A stretch of DNA of 64,000 nt. It comes from UBA12202 sp049595035. Lineage in GTDB: Bacteria > Pseudomonadota > Alphaproteobacteria > Puniceispirillales > UBA1172. The stretch spans positions 124,001-188,000 of the forward strand of contig JBMYKD010000001.1 of NCBI GenBank assembly GCA_049595035.1. The letters are read 5' to 3'. The notes under the pieces are model-generated. The model saw nothing but the letters and a program-made list of their open reading frames with translations, did not search any database and was not told the origin of the DNA. Position numbers and translations under genes: made by a program. Positions 9,982 to 19,438 of this stretch are shown in pieces; position 1 is the first letter of the stretch, and the number at the start of each line of letters is the position of its first letter.

Positions 9982-10539
9982 ATGTTTATCCAGACTGAAG
10001 ATACACCAAACCCTTCGACGCTGAAATTTATTCCGGGCAAAACTGTCATGGAAACAGGGACAGTTCAGTTTGCGTCTATTGATGAAGCTTCATCCTCACC
10101 TCTGGCACGGCGGCTATTTGCTGTTGATGGGATTACCCAGATATTTTTCGGTTTAGATTTTGTGTCGGTCACAAAGGCTGAAAACCATGACTGGTTTACC
10201 ATTAAGCCGGGGGTTCTTGCCGCTATTATGGAACATTATGCTAGTGGCATGCTGGTGATAGAAGGTGATAGCGATATCACTTCAGATCATAATGACGAAG
10301 AGGATGATGACGTTGTATCCCAGATCAAACATCTCCTTGATACCCGTGTCCGGCCTGCTGTGGCAATGGATGGCGGTGATATCGTATTTAAATCATTCGA
10401 AAAAGGTATTGTCACCCTCTATATGCGTGGCGCGTGTCAGGGATGCCCTAGCGCAACGGCAACGTTGAAAATGGGGATTGAAAATATGTTGCGCCATTAT
10501 ATCCCTGATGTTCAGGAAGTATGCGCAGATAACGGATAA
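9982..10539 (+). CDS. Nfu-type iron-sulfur cluster scaffold protein
   Basis: A 185-residue protein with two domains. The N-terminal Nfu_N domain (about 1-88) begins MFIQTEDTPNPSTLKFIPGK, which is highly characteristic. The C-terminal NifU-like domain (about 105-180) has the cluster-binding pair C152-Q-G-C155 in CQGCPSATATLKMGIE. These proteins carry [4Fe-4S] clusters from assembly scaffolds to apo-enzymes in the cytoplasm. A short acidic linker (HNDEEDDD) joins the domains. A candidate promoter precedes it at 9932. Radical-SAM MiaB, encoded nearby at 14059, is a typical client class, but no specific link is shown here. Confidence 0.94.
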   Translation: MFIQTEDTPNPSTLKFIPGKTVMETGTVQFASIDEASSSPLARRLFAVDGITQIFFGLDFVSVTKAENHDWFTIKPGVLAAIMEHYASGMLVIEGDSDITSDHNDEEDDDVVSQIKHLLDTRVRPAVAMDGGDIVFKSFEKGIVTLYMRGACQGCPSATATLKMGIENMLRHYIPDVQEVCADNG

Positions 10540-10570
10540 CCTCCCTTATTCATTTTGAGGAAATTCTGTC

Positions 10571-11677
10571 TTGAGCACAAAATCGGAACATTCTAAACCT
10601 CCGGTTTATTACTGGTTTATTGGTGTCATTCTGGCTTTAATTGCCATTCAGGTGATTATCGTGAAAGGCTATGGGGTTAAATATGTCCCTATCAAGGCGG
10701 GTTGGTATGAACCCATGCCTGATTTTGAAACAGGCGGAAATGATGCGGCCAGAGAAAGATTACTCTGGCTGGAAAGCAATCTGGCACCGCCACCGCTTTT
10801 AGTCTGGTCAGATAAACCGCCGCCTCTGCTTGAATATCGTTCGCTTGAGCTGGATGCGGTAGTTGAACAGGATGCCGTCGGTGATAATGACATTAGCACC
10901 CCCAGCGTCGCTTTAATTGAAACACCATCTAGTGTCCCTAAACCAGTCTTGCCAGAATTCAGCAATGGCAACATCGCAACACGGGCTGATCAGGTGATTG
11001 AGGTATCGGCCTATTATGTCCGTGAATTGCCTGATTTGCGCATGGTTGAGGTTAGTGAACGCAAAACCATTTTTATTAGCAGTGTTTTACCACATATTCT
11101 GCGTGCCAATCAGGAACTGCAAGAACGCCGCCGCCGGATCCGTGTGGATTATGTTAATGGCAATGAAGACCGCATCAGAAAATGGGCCGAACTCTATGCG
11201 ATTGATGATACCGACAATCAGGATATGGATCAGCTCTATCAGGAATTAATGTTCCGCGTTGATTCTATCCCTGTCACGCTGGCTCTGGCTCAGGCTATTG
11301 TCGAAAGCGGCTGGGGTACATCCCGCTTTGCCAGACAAGGTAATGCGCTTTTTGGTGAATGGGCGTGGTCGGAAAGCAAGGGCATTAAACCCTTATCAGC
11401 TAGCAATGATCGTGCGGTTGTCAGATCATTCGTAACCATATTTGATTCGGTGAGAAGCTATATGCATAATCTCAACACCCATGCCGCCTATGAAAATCTG
11501 CGTCATGAACGACAGAAATATCGTGATGGTAATCCGAATGAACTAACCCAGCGTTTAATTCCTACGCTGGATAGATACGCTGAAGATGGTGATATGTATA
11601 TCCGTAAATTGCAGAATATCGTTCAGACGAATAATTTAGAGATATATAATAACGCGGTGCTGGTCAGGGCAAATTAA
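10571..11677 (+). CDS. Membrane-anchored Bax-like glucosaminidase-family protein
   Basis: The start is a TTG at 10571 with GAGG ten bases upstream at 10557-10560. Residues 12-31 form one membrane anchor (YYWFIGVILALIAIQVIIVK), so the rest should face the periplasm. A Pro- and acid-rich linker runs to about residue 130. The C-terminal half has the Bax/FlgJ-like mannosyl-glycoprotein endo-beta-N-acetylglucosaminidase motif AQAIVESGWGTSRFARQGNA, with the candidate catalytic Glu245, then LFGEWAW and DSVRSYMHNLNTH. It probably cuts peptidoglycan glycan strands. It converges with the deacetylase gene, sharing four bases at 11674-11677. The domain call is good; the cellular role is not known. Confidence 0.82.
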   Translation: MSTKSEHSKPPVYYWFIGVILALIAIQVIIVKGYGVKYVPIKAGWYEPMPDFETGGNDAARERLLWLESNLAPPPLLVWSDKPPPLLEYRSLELDAVVEQDAVGDNDISTPSVALIETPSSVPKPVLPEFSNGNIATRADQVIEVSAYYVRELPDLRMVEVSERKTIFISSVLPHILRANQELQERRRRIRVDYVNGNEDRIRKWAELYAIDDTDNQDMDQLYQELMFRVDSIPVTLALAQAIVESGWGTSRFARQGNALFGEWAWSESKGIKPLSASNDRAVVRSFVTIFDSVRSYMHNLNTHAAYENLRHERQKYRDGNPNELTQRLIPTLDRYAEDGDMYIRKLQNIVQTNNLEIYNNAVLVRAN

Positions 11678-12729
11678 TCACGGACAAATTGCCGGCTATA
11701 CCATCGGAACCGGCCTGTATCCTTGCCATTTTCTACCACAGGCATGGTACAGTTGATGCGATTACGATAACTGGAAAACGCTTTGGGTAAGCGAACTTCT
11801 ACACGGCGTCCTAGCTGGATAACTTCAACCCTGCCCATACCTGACGCGAAACAGATTAACCGGCTCAATGGCTCAATTCCTTCAGCAACAGTAAAGCCTA
11901 AAAAAGGCGGGTTTTGATCTAGCACCATATTCCCGCCTGTCATATCTGATATTGGTAAGGCCTTTGCTTCAACAGCCAGTTTCAGCCTTTTGACATCACC
12001 ATAACTTTCATTAAAGGCAAAACGCGGCCATTCATATGCATCAATGCTGGCATGGGCTATCCCAGATGCTTGCCCGAATGCGGCTTCAAATCCCATGTCT
12101 TTGATGATATCGCGTGTATTAGTGCTATATTCTCCATAAGGATAGGCAAAATATCGGGGGGTTATGCCTAACTCTTTAAGGAATGTGGCATTTGAAGTTG
12201 TGATCTCTTTCCGGATATCTGCATCAGAAAGCCGGTGCATATGGGGATGAGTATGGCTTTGCGAGCCGATTTCAACGCCAGCCGCCTGCATCTCTCTGAT
12301 TTGATCCCAAGTTGCATATCCCTGAAGCCCTCTGTTAATGGAATCCGTCGCAATGAAAAGCGTAAACGGATAGCCATATTCCTGCAGTCGGGGAAAGGCT
12401 TCGGTGTAAACAGAAGTAAAGGCATCATCTACCGTGATCGCCAAGGCTTTATCTGGTAAAGTTTCTCCTGATTTGAGGCGTGATACAATTTCAGACAGTG
12501 GCATGACTGTCCAGCCTTCATCGCGGATGGTTTGCAAATGTGCTTCAAACACGTCCAGTTGAATATTCGTTGAAGGCAAACGATTTTCGCCAAAGCGGTG
12601 ATACATGATGATGGTGGCATCATCGCTGGCATAGGATGGAATGATCACGCTGATCATCATTGCCAAAGCCATGACTAAAGGGGTAATCATGACACGCAGG
12701 AAGAGCATCTTGGGAAAATGAGTAAACAT
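11674..12729 (-). CDS. Secreted polysaccharide deacetylase (NodB domain)
   Basis: A 351-residue carbohydrate esterase family 4 protein. The N-terminus is a signal peptide with a long hydrophobic core (about residues 11-35, ending SYA), so the enzyme acts in the periplasm or outside. NodB motifs are present: MYHRFGENRL, the metal-binding Asp pair in AITVDDAFTSVY, and the His pair in GSQSHTHPHMH. It should remove acetyl groups from a glycan; the substrate is unknown. Its C-terminal 100 residues hold a strand-rich extension seen in related alphaproteobacterial proteins. It faces tsaB divergently across 48 bp and converges on the glucosaminidase-like gene, so both neighbours may act on cell-wall glycans. 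Confidence 0.88.
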   Translation of the reverse strand: MFTHFPKMLFLRVMITPLVMALAMMISVIIPSYASDDATIIMYHRFGENRLPSTNIQLDVFEAHLQTIRDEGWTVMPLSEIVSRLKSGETLPDKALAITVDDAFTSVYTEAFPRLQEYGYPFTLFIATDSINRGLQGYATWDQIREMQAAGVEIGSQSHTHPHMHRLSDADIRKEITTSNATFLKELGITPRYFAYPYGEYSTNTRDIIKDMGFEAAFGQASGIAHASIDAYEWPRFAFNESYGDVKRLKLAVEAKALPISDMTGGNMVLDQNPPFLGFTVAEGIEPLSRLICFASGMGRVEVIQLGRRVEVRLPKAFSSYRNRINCTMPVVENGKDTGRFRWYSRQFVRD

Positions 12730-12777
12730 GGACTATATTTATCATGATAAGGGCTGGATAAAAAGTGAATATAAAGC

Positions 12778-13518
12778 ATGAGTAGTGATCACATCAACAT
12801 TCTGGCAATAGAAGCTAGTGGTATGGCGGCATCGGTAGCACTGGTTGATCAATCCGGCATTCAGGCAATGGTGACCCGCACAGACCGCCATGGCCATGCC
12901 GCATGGATTACCGACATGGTTGATGATTTGATACAGAAGGCTGAGATCGATTTTCCCGCCATCACACATATTGCGGCCGGGGCAGGCCCCGGATCATTTA
13001 CCGGCATTCGTGTCGGTCTTGCTGCTGCTCAGGGCTATGGCATTGCACTGGCAAAGCCGGTGCTAGGAATTTCATCATTGGATGCACTCGGGTTTTCAGC
13101 CTTTCAGGAAATAACAGATGAGCATGTTCAGATTCTGGCATTAATCGATACCAGACGGGGGCATTATTTTGCTCAAATATTTGATTGGTCGTTAACTCAA
13201 CATTCCAGACAGGCAAATCCAGATAGTGATGTCTTTGATATGGATGCTGATATGCTGGCTGATCATATCACGAAGCATCATAAGATAACCCCTTTTGATG
13301 GGCTTTATATCAGGGGATATGAAGCAGAGGATATCCGCCAAAGGTTAATGGCTGCGGGATTACCAGTGACAGCCGCAAAGAATAGTGATGTAGATGCTGG
13401 TATGATTGGACAGTTTGCCTATACCAGAATCAAGGCTGGCATGGATGATAGGGATTTTCCGCCAACGCCGCGTTATCATTCTGCTCCACTACTTGGCCCT
13501 GCTAAAACGGGGCGCTAG
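12778..13518 (+). CDS. tsaB: tRNA threonylcarbamoyladenosine biosynthesis protein TsaB
   Basis: An ASKHA-fold protein of 246 residues, the partner of TsaD in forming t6A37 on ANN-decoding tRNAs. Family motifs are ILAIEASGMAASVALVDQ at residues 7-24, and ITHIAAGAGPGSFTGIRVGL at about 62-81, the signature by which TsaB is recognised. The ATG at 12778 follows AAAAAGTGAATATAAAGC. rimI starts at the next base after the tsaB stop, a pairing common in bacteria. Confidence 0.95.
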   Translation: MSSDHINILAIEASGMAASVALVDQSGIQAMVTRTDRHGHAAWITDMVDDLIQKAEIDFPAITHIAAGAGPGSFTGIRVGLAAAQGYGIALAKPVLGISSLDALGFSAFQEITDEHVQILALIDTRRGHYFAQIFDWSLTQHSRQANPDSDVFDMDADMLADHITKHHKITPFDGLYIRGYEAEDIRQRLMAAGLPVTAAKNSDVDAGMIGQFAYTRIKAGMDDRDFPPTPRYHSAPLLGPAKTGR

Positions 13519-13956
13519 ATGGATGTGATTTGCCGGCCTATTATCCCTGATGATCTGGTTAATTTGGAAAAGATTGGTGGCCATCGCGTGGATGGGCTGG
13601 CAGACTGGGTAGAACAGAAGGCTTTTGCCGGTCTTGTCGCCCATGCACCAACAGATGATCAGGCGAGCCAGAATATACTGGGCTATATCGTCGGATTTTC
13701 GGTTGATCAGGATGCTGAGATTATTGATCTGTTTGTTCGGCCAGCCTATCGCCGCAAAGGGATAGCCCGTTTGCTTATTGAACAGTTTTGCCATCGATTT
13801 GGTAACCAGATGACCTATCTTGAAGTGGCACGGTTAAATTCGCCAGCGCATGATCTTTATCAGTCGGTAGGTTTTATTGAATACGGGGTAAGAAAAGCAT
13901 ATTATCACACCGCTGAAGGCGTGGATGATGCCATATTGATGCGTAAACAGGGATAA
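13519..13956 (+). CDS. rimI: GNAT N-acetyltransferase, RimI-like
   Basis: A 145-residue GNAT-fold acetyltransferase. The acetyl-CoA pyrophosphate loop is seen in RPAYRRKGIARLLIEQF (R/Q-x-x-G-x-G/A), and the C-terminal motif ARLNSPAHDLYQSVGFIEYG is typical of RimI, which acetylates the N-terminus of ribosomal protein S18. It starts directly after the tsaB stop codon (TAG then ATG). The tsaB-rimI pairing supports the name; other GNAT substrates cannot be ruled out. Confidence 0.85.
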   Translation: MDVICRPIIPDDLVNLEKIGGHRVDGLADWVEQKAFAGLVAHAPTDDQASQNILGYIVGFSVDQDAEIIDLFVRPAYRRKGIARLLIEQFCHRFGNQMTYLEVARLNSPAHDLYQSVGFIEYGVRKAYYHTAEGVDDAILMRKQG

Positions 13957-13985
13957 GATATCTGTTCTTTCATATGGCCATTATC

Positions 13986-14013
13986 TTGACAGAAATCGCC
14001 GCCATGATATGGG
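13986..14013 (+). promoter_or_regulatory. Candidate promoter for miaB
   Basis: A consensus -35 TTGACA at 13986-13991 is followed after 16 bp by TATGGG at 14008-14013. It lies in the 102-bp gap before miaB. The -10 is weak, so this is a modest call. Confidence 0.35.
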
Positions 14014-14058
14014 TTAATCCGAATGGCAATATGGAACACTGGATGATTGAGAAAAGGC

Positions 14059-15399
14059 ATGGCCAAAAAATTATTTATTAAAACCTATGGATGCCAGATG
14101 AATGTTTATGATTCTGCGCGTATGGCAGACACACTTGCACCGCTTGGCTATGTGGAAACAGATATGGTGGATGATGCGGATATGGTTGTTATCAATACAT
14201 GCCATATTCGTGAAAAAGCATCAGAAAAGGTGTTTTCGGAATTGGGGCGATTACGGCGCATGAAAGAAACCCGCCAGTCCGAACAAAACAGGGATATGTC
14301 CATTGCTGTCGCCGGATGCGTGGCGCAGGCTGAAGGTGAAGAAATTGCCCGCCGTGCGCCATGGGTTGATGTGATTGTTGGCCCGCAAGCTTATCATACC
14401 CTGCCAGAATTGGTTACCAAGCTTGACCCCTCATCACGCCATGCGGTGATGAACACGGATTTTCCGGTTGAAGACAAGTTTGATTTTCTTCCCGAAGAGC
14501 ATACTCCGCGCGGGCCTGCGGCCTTTCTGTCGGTTCAGGAAGGATGTGATAAGTTTTGCACATTTTGTGTTGTCCCCTATACCCGGGGGGCAGAGTTTTC
14601 ACGACCGGTGAAAAGCATTATGGATGAAGCAAAGCGCCTCATAGCATCGGGAACGGTTGAGTTATCATTGCTGGGCCAGAATGTTAATGCCTGGCATGGT
14701 GAGGCTGAAGACGGGTCGGTATGGAATTTTGGCCGTTTGCTTTACGCATTGGCAGAACTTGATGGACTGAAACGCTTGCGTTATACGACGTCCCATCCCC
14801 TTGATATGCATGACACCCTTTTTGAAGCGCATGCGGAGATTCCGCAACTGATGCCATATTTACACCTGCCTGTTCAGTCTGGATCAAACCGGATACTGGC
14901 GGCCATGAATCGCCGCCATGATAGGGATACCTATTTCCGGATTATCGAACGCTTGCGTCACGGCCGTGCTGATATGGCATTGAGTGGCGATTTTATTGTA
15001 GGGTTTCCTGGCGAAACAGACCAAGATTTTGCGGATACACTAAAATTGATTAATGAAGTGAATTATGCCTCGGCCTATTCGTTTAAATACAGCCCACGCC
15101 CGGGGACACCGGCGGCAAATGAAGATATGCAAATTGATGAGGCGGTTAAATCAGAACGTCTAGCCGGATTACAACAGATTCTTGCAGCCCAGCAACAGGC
15201 TTTCAATCATTCCAAGCTGGATCAGGTCATGGATGTGCTTATTGAACGTCCTGCTAATCGCACTGGCCAGAAAGCGGGACGATCACCATGGATGCAAGCT
15301 GTCCATTTTAGCGAAACCGCTGGCCAAATCGGAGAAATTATTCCGCTTAAAATTGTATCGGCAACACAAAACAGTCTTGCTGGAGAGGCTGTTCTTTAA
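14059..15399 (+). CDS. miaB: tRNA-2-methylthio-N6-dimethylallyladenosine synthase MiaB
   Basis: A methylthiotransferase that turns i6A37 into ms2i6A37 in tRNA using two [4Fe-4S] clusters and SAM. With the ATG at 14059 (MAKKLFIKTYGCQMN) it has 446 residues. The N-terminal UPF0004 domain has cluster cysteines C12, C48 and C87. The radical-SAM motif is C163-x3-C167-x2-C170 in CDKFCTFC. A C-terminal TRAM domain (about 380-446) binds tRNA. A TTG at 14047 would add four residues (MRKG); the ATG matches the family start. It heads a likely operon with phoH, ybeY, corC and lnt. Confidence 0.96.
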   Translation: MAKKLFIKTYGCQMNVYDSARMADTLAPLGYVETDMVDDADMVVINTCHIREKASEKVFSELGRLRRMKETRQSEQNRDMSIAVAGCVAQAEGEEIARRAPWVDVIVGPQAYHTLPELVTKLDPSSRHAVMNTDFPVEDKFDFLPEEHTPRGPAAFLSVQEGCDKFCTFCVVPYTRGAEFSRPVKSIMDEAKRLIASGTVELSLLGQNVNAWHGEAEDGSVWNFGRLLYALAELDGLKRLRYTTSHPLDMHDTLFEAHAEIPQLMPYLHLPVQSGSNRILAAMNRRHDRDTYFRIIERLRHGRADMALSGDFIVGFPGETDQDFADTLKLINEVNYASAYSFKYSPRPGTPAANEDMQIDEAVKSERLAGLQQILAAQQQAFNHSKLDQVMDVLIERPANRTGQKAGRSPWMQAVHFSETAGQIGEIIPLKIVSATQNSLAGEAVL

Positions 15400-15438
15400 G
15401 TATAATAATAATCCACCAGTAAGCAGGGTACGCAAAGC

Positions 15439-16428
15439 GTGAAGCAAGAAACAGATTCTAATAATTCCATCACTCTTGAGTTTGATGACAATCATGTGCT
15501 TCCGCTTCTTTATGGCCATCACAATAGCAATCTGGCGCATATTGAAAAATCACTTGATGTTCGGCTGGATTCGTTCGGAAATATTATTCAGATTTCTGGC
15601 ACAAAAGATAACGCGACCATGGCAAAACACGCTCTTGAAGCCATATATAAGCGTATAATGAATGCCAAAGGTCAGACAGATGAGGCCCCGAAAGGTATGA
15701 TCGATGATGCGTTAAGATGGGCAAAAAGCCAATCTGTTGAAGCTATGAGCCGTTATGCTGAAAACGCAAGCGTGATTTCAACCTGGAAAAAAACCATCAC
15801 TGCTAAAAGCAAAATGCAACAGGACTATCTTGATGCTATTGCCGCAAATGATGTGATATTCGGCATTGGGCCTGCTGGAACGGGAAAAACCTATCTGGCC
15901 GTTGCTCGCGCCATAGAAGCATTGAAAACACGTCAGGTTGAACGCATTATCCTTTCGCGACCAGCGGTTGAGGCAGGCGAAAGACTGGGGTTCCTTCCGG
16001 GAGATATGAAAGAAAAAGTTGATCCCTATTTACGCCCTTTATACGATGCTATCTATGATATGATGCCAGCGGATAAAATGGATCGCATGATGGAATCAGG
16101 ACAGATTGAAATTGCACCACTGGCATTTATGCGGGGACGAACACTGGCACAATCCTTTGTTATTATCGATGAAGCGCAGAATACCACAGCCGTTCAGATG
16201 AAGATGGTATTGACGCGGCTTGGGGATGATTCCAAGATGGTTATCACCGGTGATCTGGGTCAGATTGATCTACCGTCTGGTCAAACATCCGGGCTGGCTG
16301 ATGCGGTATCGCTGCTTGATGGAGTAAAAGGGATTAACATTACGACATTTACAGGCGAAGATGTGGTGAGGCACCCTGTTGTCGCACGTATTCTGAAAGC
16401 ATATGATAAAAGAGAACAAAATAAATAG
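15439..16428 (+). CDS. phoH: PhoH family ATPase
   Basis: A 329-residue PhoH/YbeZ-type protein with an N-terminal KH-like region (about 20-80) and a P-loop domain. Walker A is GPAGTGKT at 144-151, and Walker B is in SFVIIDEAQNTT at about 238-249. PhoH proteins are RNA-linked ATPases that work with YbeY, and ybeY follows at once here. The start is a GTG at 15439 with AGGG eleven bases upstream. The intergenic distance to miaB is 39 bp, consistent with one transcript. Confidence 0.93.
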   Translation: MKQETDSNNSITLEFDDNHVLPLLYGHHNSNLAHIEKSLDVRLDSFGNIIQISGTKDNATMAKHALEAIYKRIMNAKGQTDEAPKGMIDDALRWAKSQSVEAMSRYAENASVISTWKKTITAKSKMQQDYLDAIAANDVIFGIGPAGTGKTYLAVARAIEALKTRQVERIILSRPAVEAGERLGFLPGDMKEKVDPYLRPLYDAIYDMMPADKMDRMMESGQIEIAPLAFMRGRTLAQSFVIIDEAQNTTAVQMKMVLTRLGDDSKMVITGDLGQIDLPSGQTSGLADAVSLLDGVKGINITTFTGEDVVRHPVVARILKAYDKREQNK

Positions 16429-16437
16429 GCATGACCA

Positions 16438-16995
16438 GTGATGACTGATGCAGCCGAAAGGCAGCCCATATCTGTTACCAAAGATGATGACGATGCTGAT
16501 AGTATCGAGTTGGTGGTCACAGATAACGTAACGGCAACAATAATCATAGAAGACCCGTGCTGGCATGATTTATTCAAACAGACACAAAACACAGACCTCA
16601 CCCATGTAATGCAGCAGGCTTTCATGAGGGCAGATAGTTTATCATCACCCGTGGGTTTTACCATATTGCTCACTGATGATGAACGGATGGCTATTCTCAA
16701 TCGTCAATTCCGTGATAAGGATATATCAACAAATGTATTATCCTTTCCCGATCAACAGGATGATCATTATCTAGGTGATATCGCTATCGGATATGATATC
16801 ATGGTGGCAGAAGCAGAAGCGGCACAAATGCCACTGGCCGACCATTTTTTTCATCTGCTTGTCCATGGCATCTTGCATCTGATCGGATTTGACCATCTTG
16901 ATGATGCTGAGGCAAATATAATGGAAACAGAAGAGAAGCTGATATTAGCTACTATTGGCATTGCTGATCCTTATGAATGCCGGGGTGTGAGTTAG
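16438..16995 (+). CDS. ybeY: Endoribonuclease YbeY (rRNA maturation)
   Basis: A zinc-dependent RNase-like protein needed for 16S rRNA 3'-end maturation and ribosome quality control. The metal-binding signature H143-x3-H147-x5-H153 is seen in HGILHLIGFDH. The upstream segment DKDISTNVLSFPD is also typical. It has 185 residues, slightly long because of an acidic N-terminal extension of about 35 residues. GTG at 16438 and ATG at 16441 are adjacent possible starts. It lies between phoH and the CBS-domain gene, as in many alphaproteobacteria. Confidence 0.95.
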   Translation: MMTDAAERQPISVTKDDDDADSIELVVTDNVTATIIIEDPCWHDLFKQTQNTDLTHVMQQAFMRADSLSSPVGFTILLTDDERMAILNRQFRDKDISTNVLSFPDQQDDHYLGDIAIGYDIMVAEAEAAQMPLADHFFHLLVHGILHLIGFDHLDDAEANIMETEEKLILATIGIADPYECRGVS

Positions 16996-16997
16996 CC

Positions 16998-17879
16998 ATG
17001 ACTGCAACTAATAATGCCCATATGGGTTTCTGGAAAAAAATAAAATACGGACTTAAGAAACTTCTGCCGGGCAGCTCATCGCCATTGGCGCGTGAAGAAA
17101 TTACCGAACTATTAGAAGAATCCATTCGTGAGACTGTTCATTTTGACACTCATGAAAGCACCCTTTTGCGCAACATGCTGGGTTTGCGGGATATTACCGC
17201 GCTTGATGTGATGGTTCCGCGAGCGGACATCTTTTATGTGGATCAATCTGATAGCATGGAACAGATCATTGAAAAAATGACTGCTGCCAGCCATTCCAGA
17301 GTTCCGGTGGTTAATGAAAATCTTGACCGGGTCGAAGGCATTTTACATATCAAAGACCTGTTGCGCATGATGCAGACTAACGCAAAGGTCAACATTACAA
17401 CGTTATTGCGTCAGCCTATATTTATCTCACCTACCATGCGTCTGCTGGATTTATTGCAGGAAATGCGTCTGCGCCGCCTGCATTTGGCGTTAGTAGTTGA
17501 TGAATATGGTGGCACGGACGGTTTGATAACAATCGAAGACCTGGTTGAAGAAATCATCGGTGAAATAAATGACGAACATGACGAAGACACCACGCCGTTA
17601 TTCGATATTTCTAATGATGGAACAGCGATGGCAGATGCGCGGCTAGAAATAGAAATGCTGGAAGCGGTTACAGGATCATTACGGGATGAAGATAATCACG
17701 ATGAAATTGATACCGTTGGCGGGCTTGTTATCTCATTAGCGGGACGGGTGCCCGGGCGGGGTGAAATTGTGCGTCATCCGTCAGGGCTTGAGTTTGAAAT
17801 CATTGAAAGTGATCCGCGTTATGTATCCATGGTTAAGATCCGTCGTTTAACCAGACCGGCCGAGAAACCTGTATTATGA
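16998..17879 (+). CDS. CBS / CorC_HlyC domain protein
   Basis: A soluble protein of 293 residues of the CorC type. It has a pair of CBS domains (about residues 60-190; LDVMVPRADIFYVD, HSRVPVVNENLDRVEGILHI, LALVVDEYGGTDGLITIEDL) and a C-terminal CorC_HlyC domain (about 205-290; VGGLVISLAGRVPGRGE). Relatives are linked to magnesium and cobalt efflux or to membrane maintenance, but the molecular role is unsettled. The ATG at 16998 follows the ybeY stop by two bases; an in-frame ATG at 16977 would add seven residues inside ybeY. Its stop overlaps the lnt start (ATGA). Confidence 0.88.
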   Translation: MTATNNAHMGFWKKIKYGLKKLLPGSSSPLAREEITELLEESIRETVHFDTHESTLLRNMLGLRDITALDVMVPRADIFYVDQSDSMEQIIEKMTAASHSRVPVVNENLDRVEGILHIKDLLRMMQTNAKVNITTLLRQPIFISPTMRLLDLLQEMRLRRLHLALVVDEYGGTDGLITIEDLVEEIIGEINDEHDEDTTPLFDISNDGTAMADARLEIEMLEAVTGSLRDEDNHDEIDTVGGLVISLAGRVPGRGEIVRHPSGLEFEIIESDPRYVSMVKIRRLTRPAEKPVL

Positions 17880-19387
17880 TCAGATGGTGGCCAGCCCTTG
17901 CCGTTCCGCTGGCGGGCATTCTGGCTAGTTTTGCCTTACCGCCTATCCATATCCTGCCATTACTGGTTACATTATCCTATCCGATAGCACGCATGCTTGC
18001 CTGCCAGAATATGCGTTCCGCTTTCTGGGTTGGCTGGGGATGTGGGTTAGGGTGGTTTCTGGTTTCTTTATACTGGATCAGCAATGCCATGCTAACCGGT
18101 GGCGAACAGTTCTACTGGATGATCCCCTTTGCGATGCTTTTATTGCCATCTTTTCTTGCGATATTCTGGGGGTTGGCCTTTGCGCTGGCATGGCGATCCG
18201 GTTCGTCCCTTACCTTACGCTGGGGGGCATTAATATTCTGGCTCATGATCATGGAATGGTTACGCGCGCATCTCTTTACCGGGTTTCCATGGCAGACGCC
18301 GGGAATGGTATTTGCGTTCAGGCCACTTGGTTTTGATCTGGCATCGGTCATTGGCGTATTTGGCTGTGGTGTGGTGGCTATCATGCTGGCTAGCTTACCG
18401 CTAGCAATCCGGCTGAATAAACGGCTGGGGCTGACTGTGGTGGCCATGCTATCCGGGTTAACGGTGATGGCTATCTTAGTATCGGGGCGGCCATTGATAG
18501 ATCATGCGGCATCAGGGCTAACAGTGCGAATGGTTCAACCGGCCATTCCGCAACAGGATAAATGGAAATCCGAGCTCAAAGATCAACATCTGGCCATGCA
18601 TCTGGAACAAAGCTATGCACTATCGGAAGACCAGTCAAAGCCGGATCTTATTGTCTGGGGTGAAGTCAGTTATGCAGGCTTTCTTGAACATGACTGGCAG
18701 GATATCGAAACGGATATGCTTAAGGCGACGGCTGGCACTTCATGGGTTTTACTTGGCGGTTTAAGGCAGCAGAAAACATCTGATCGCATGGATTATTACA
18801 ACAGTATCTTTCTGGTGCAGCCAGATGCAAAAATTAGCGGCGTTTATGATAAACGCTATCTGGTGCCTTGGGGCGAATATGTGCCATTTCGCGAAGCATT
18901 TTCCTTTGTCGACCATCTGGCTGGTGGTATTGATTTTTCCGCTGGTGTGAATGCGGGGATGCTTACCCTTAAACGTCCGGATGGCCGGATAGTAAATATA
19001 GCCCCGCTGATTTGCTATGAGGTTATTTTTCCGGTGAGTACCCGCCACGCCGCTATCGGTGCAGATATGCTTGTTAATCTGACAAATGATGCATGGTTTG
19101 GTGATAGCCTTGGACCACGCCAGCATCTAGCCATGGCCCAGATGCGTTCAGCAGAATTAGGTCTGCCCATGGTTCGGGTAGCAACAACCGGTATTTCGGC
19201 CATTATCAACGCCTATGGGCAAGTGACCTCCCATATCACCTACAATACTTCAGATTGGCAAGATATTGTGATTTCAGGCCGTACCCATACCATTTATGCG
19301 CGATATGGTGAGCTTGGTTTTGTGGTGCTATTGATATTCTGTCTAGGCGCGGGAATAGGATGTCGCCGCCAAAACTCATTATCTTGA
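17876..19387 (+). CDS. lnt: Apolipoprotein N-acyltransferase
   Basis: An inner-membrane enzyme of 503 residues that adds the third acyl chain to lipoproteins. The first 190 residues hold about six to seven membrane segments, and a last one sits near the C-terminus. The periplasmic nitrilase domain has the catalytic triad Glu263 (WGEVSYAGF), Lys326 (YDKRYLVPWGEY) and Cys380 (ICYEVIFP). Further family motifs are NLTNDAWFG and QHLAMAQMRSAELGLP. It overlaps the CBS-domain gene by four bases (ATGA). Lipoproteins encoded in this window (1-526, 63246-63860) would be substrates. Confidence 0.96.
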   Translation: MIRWWPALAVPLAGILASFALPPIHILPLLVTLSYPIARMLACQNMRSAFWVGWGCGLGWFLVSLYWISNAMLTGGEQFYWMIPFAMLLLPSFLAIFWGLAFALAWRSGSSLTLRWGALIFWLMIMEWLRAHLFTGFPWQTPGMVFAFRPLGFDLASVIGVFGCGVVAIMLASLPLAIRLNKRLGLTVVAMLSGLTVMAILVSGRPLIDHAASGLTVRMVQPAIPQQDKWKSELKDQHLAMHLEQSYALSEDQSKPDLIVWGEVSYAGFLEHDWQDIETDMLKATAGTSWVLLGGLRQQKTSDRMDYYNSIFLVQPDAKISGVYDKRYLVPWGEYVPFREAFSFVDHLAGGIDFSAGVNAGMLTLKRPDGRIVNIAPLICYEVIFPVSTRHAAIGADMLVNLTNDAWFGDSLGPRQHLAMAQMRSAELGLPMVRVATTGISAIINAYGQVTSHITYNTSDWQDIVISGRTHTIYARYGELGFVVLLIFCLGAGIGCRRQNSLS

Positions 19388-19438
19388 CGCATAAAAAACC
19401 ATGGCTAGAATGTGGGCAAATTTGATCAAGGAATTATT

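Noticed and set aside
19388..19438. Possible SAM riboswitch before metK
   Set aside because: The gap is only 51 bp and shows no matching structure.
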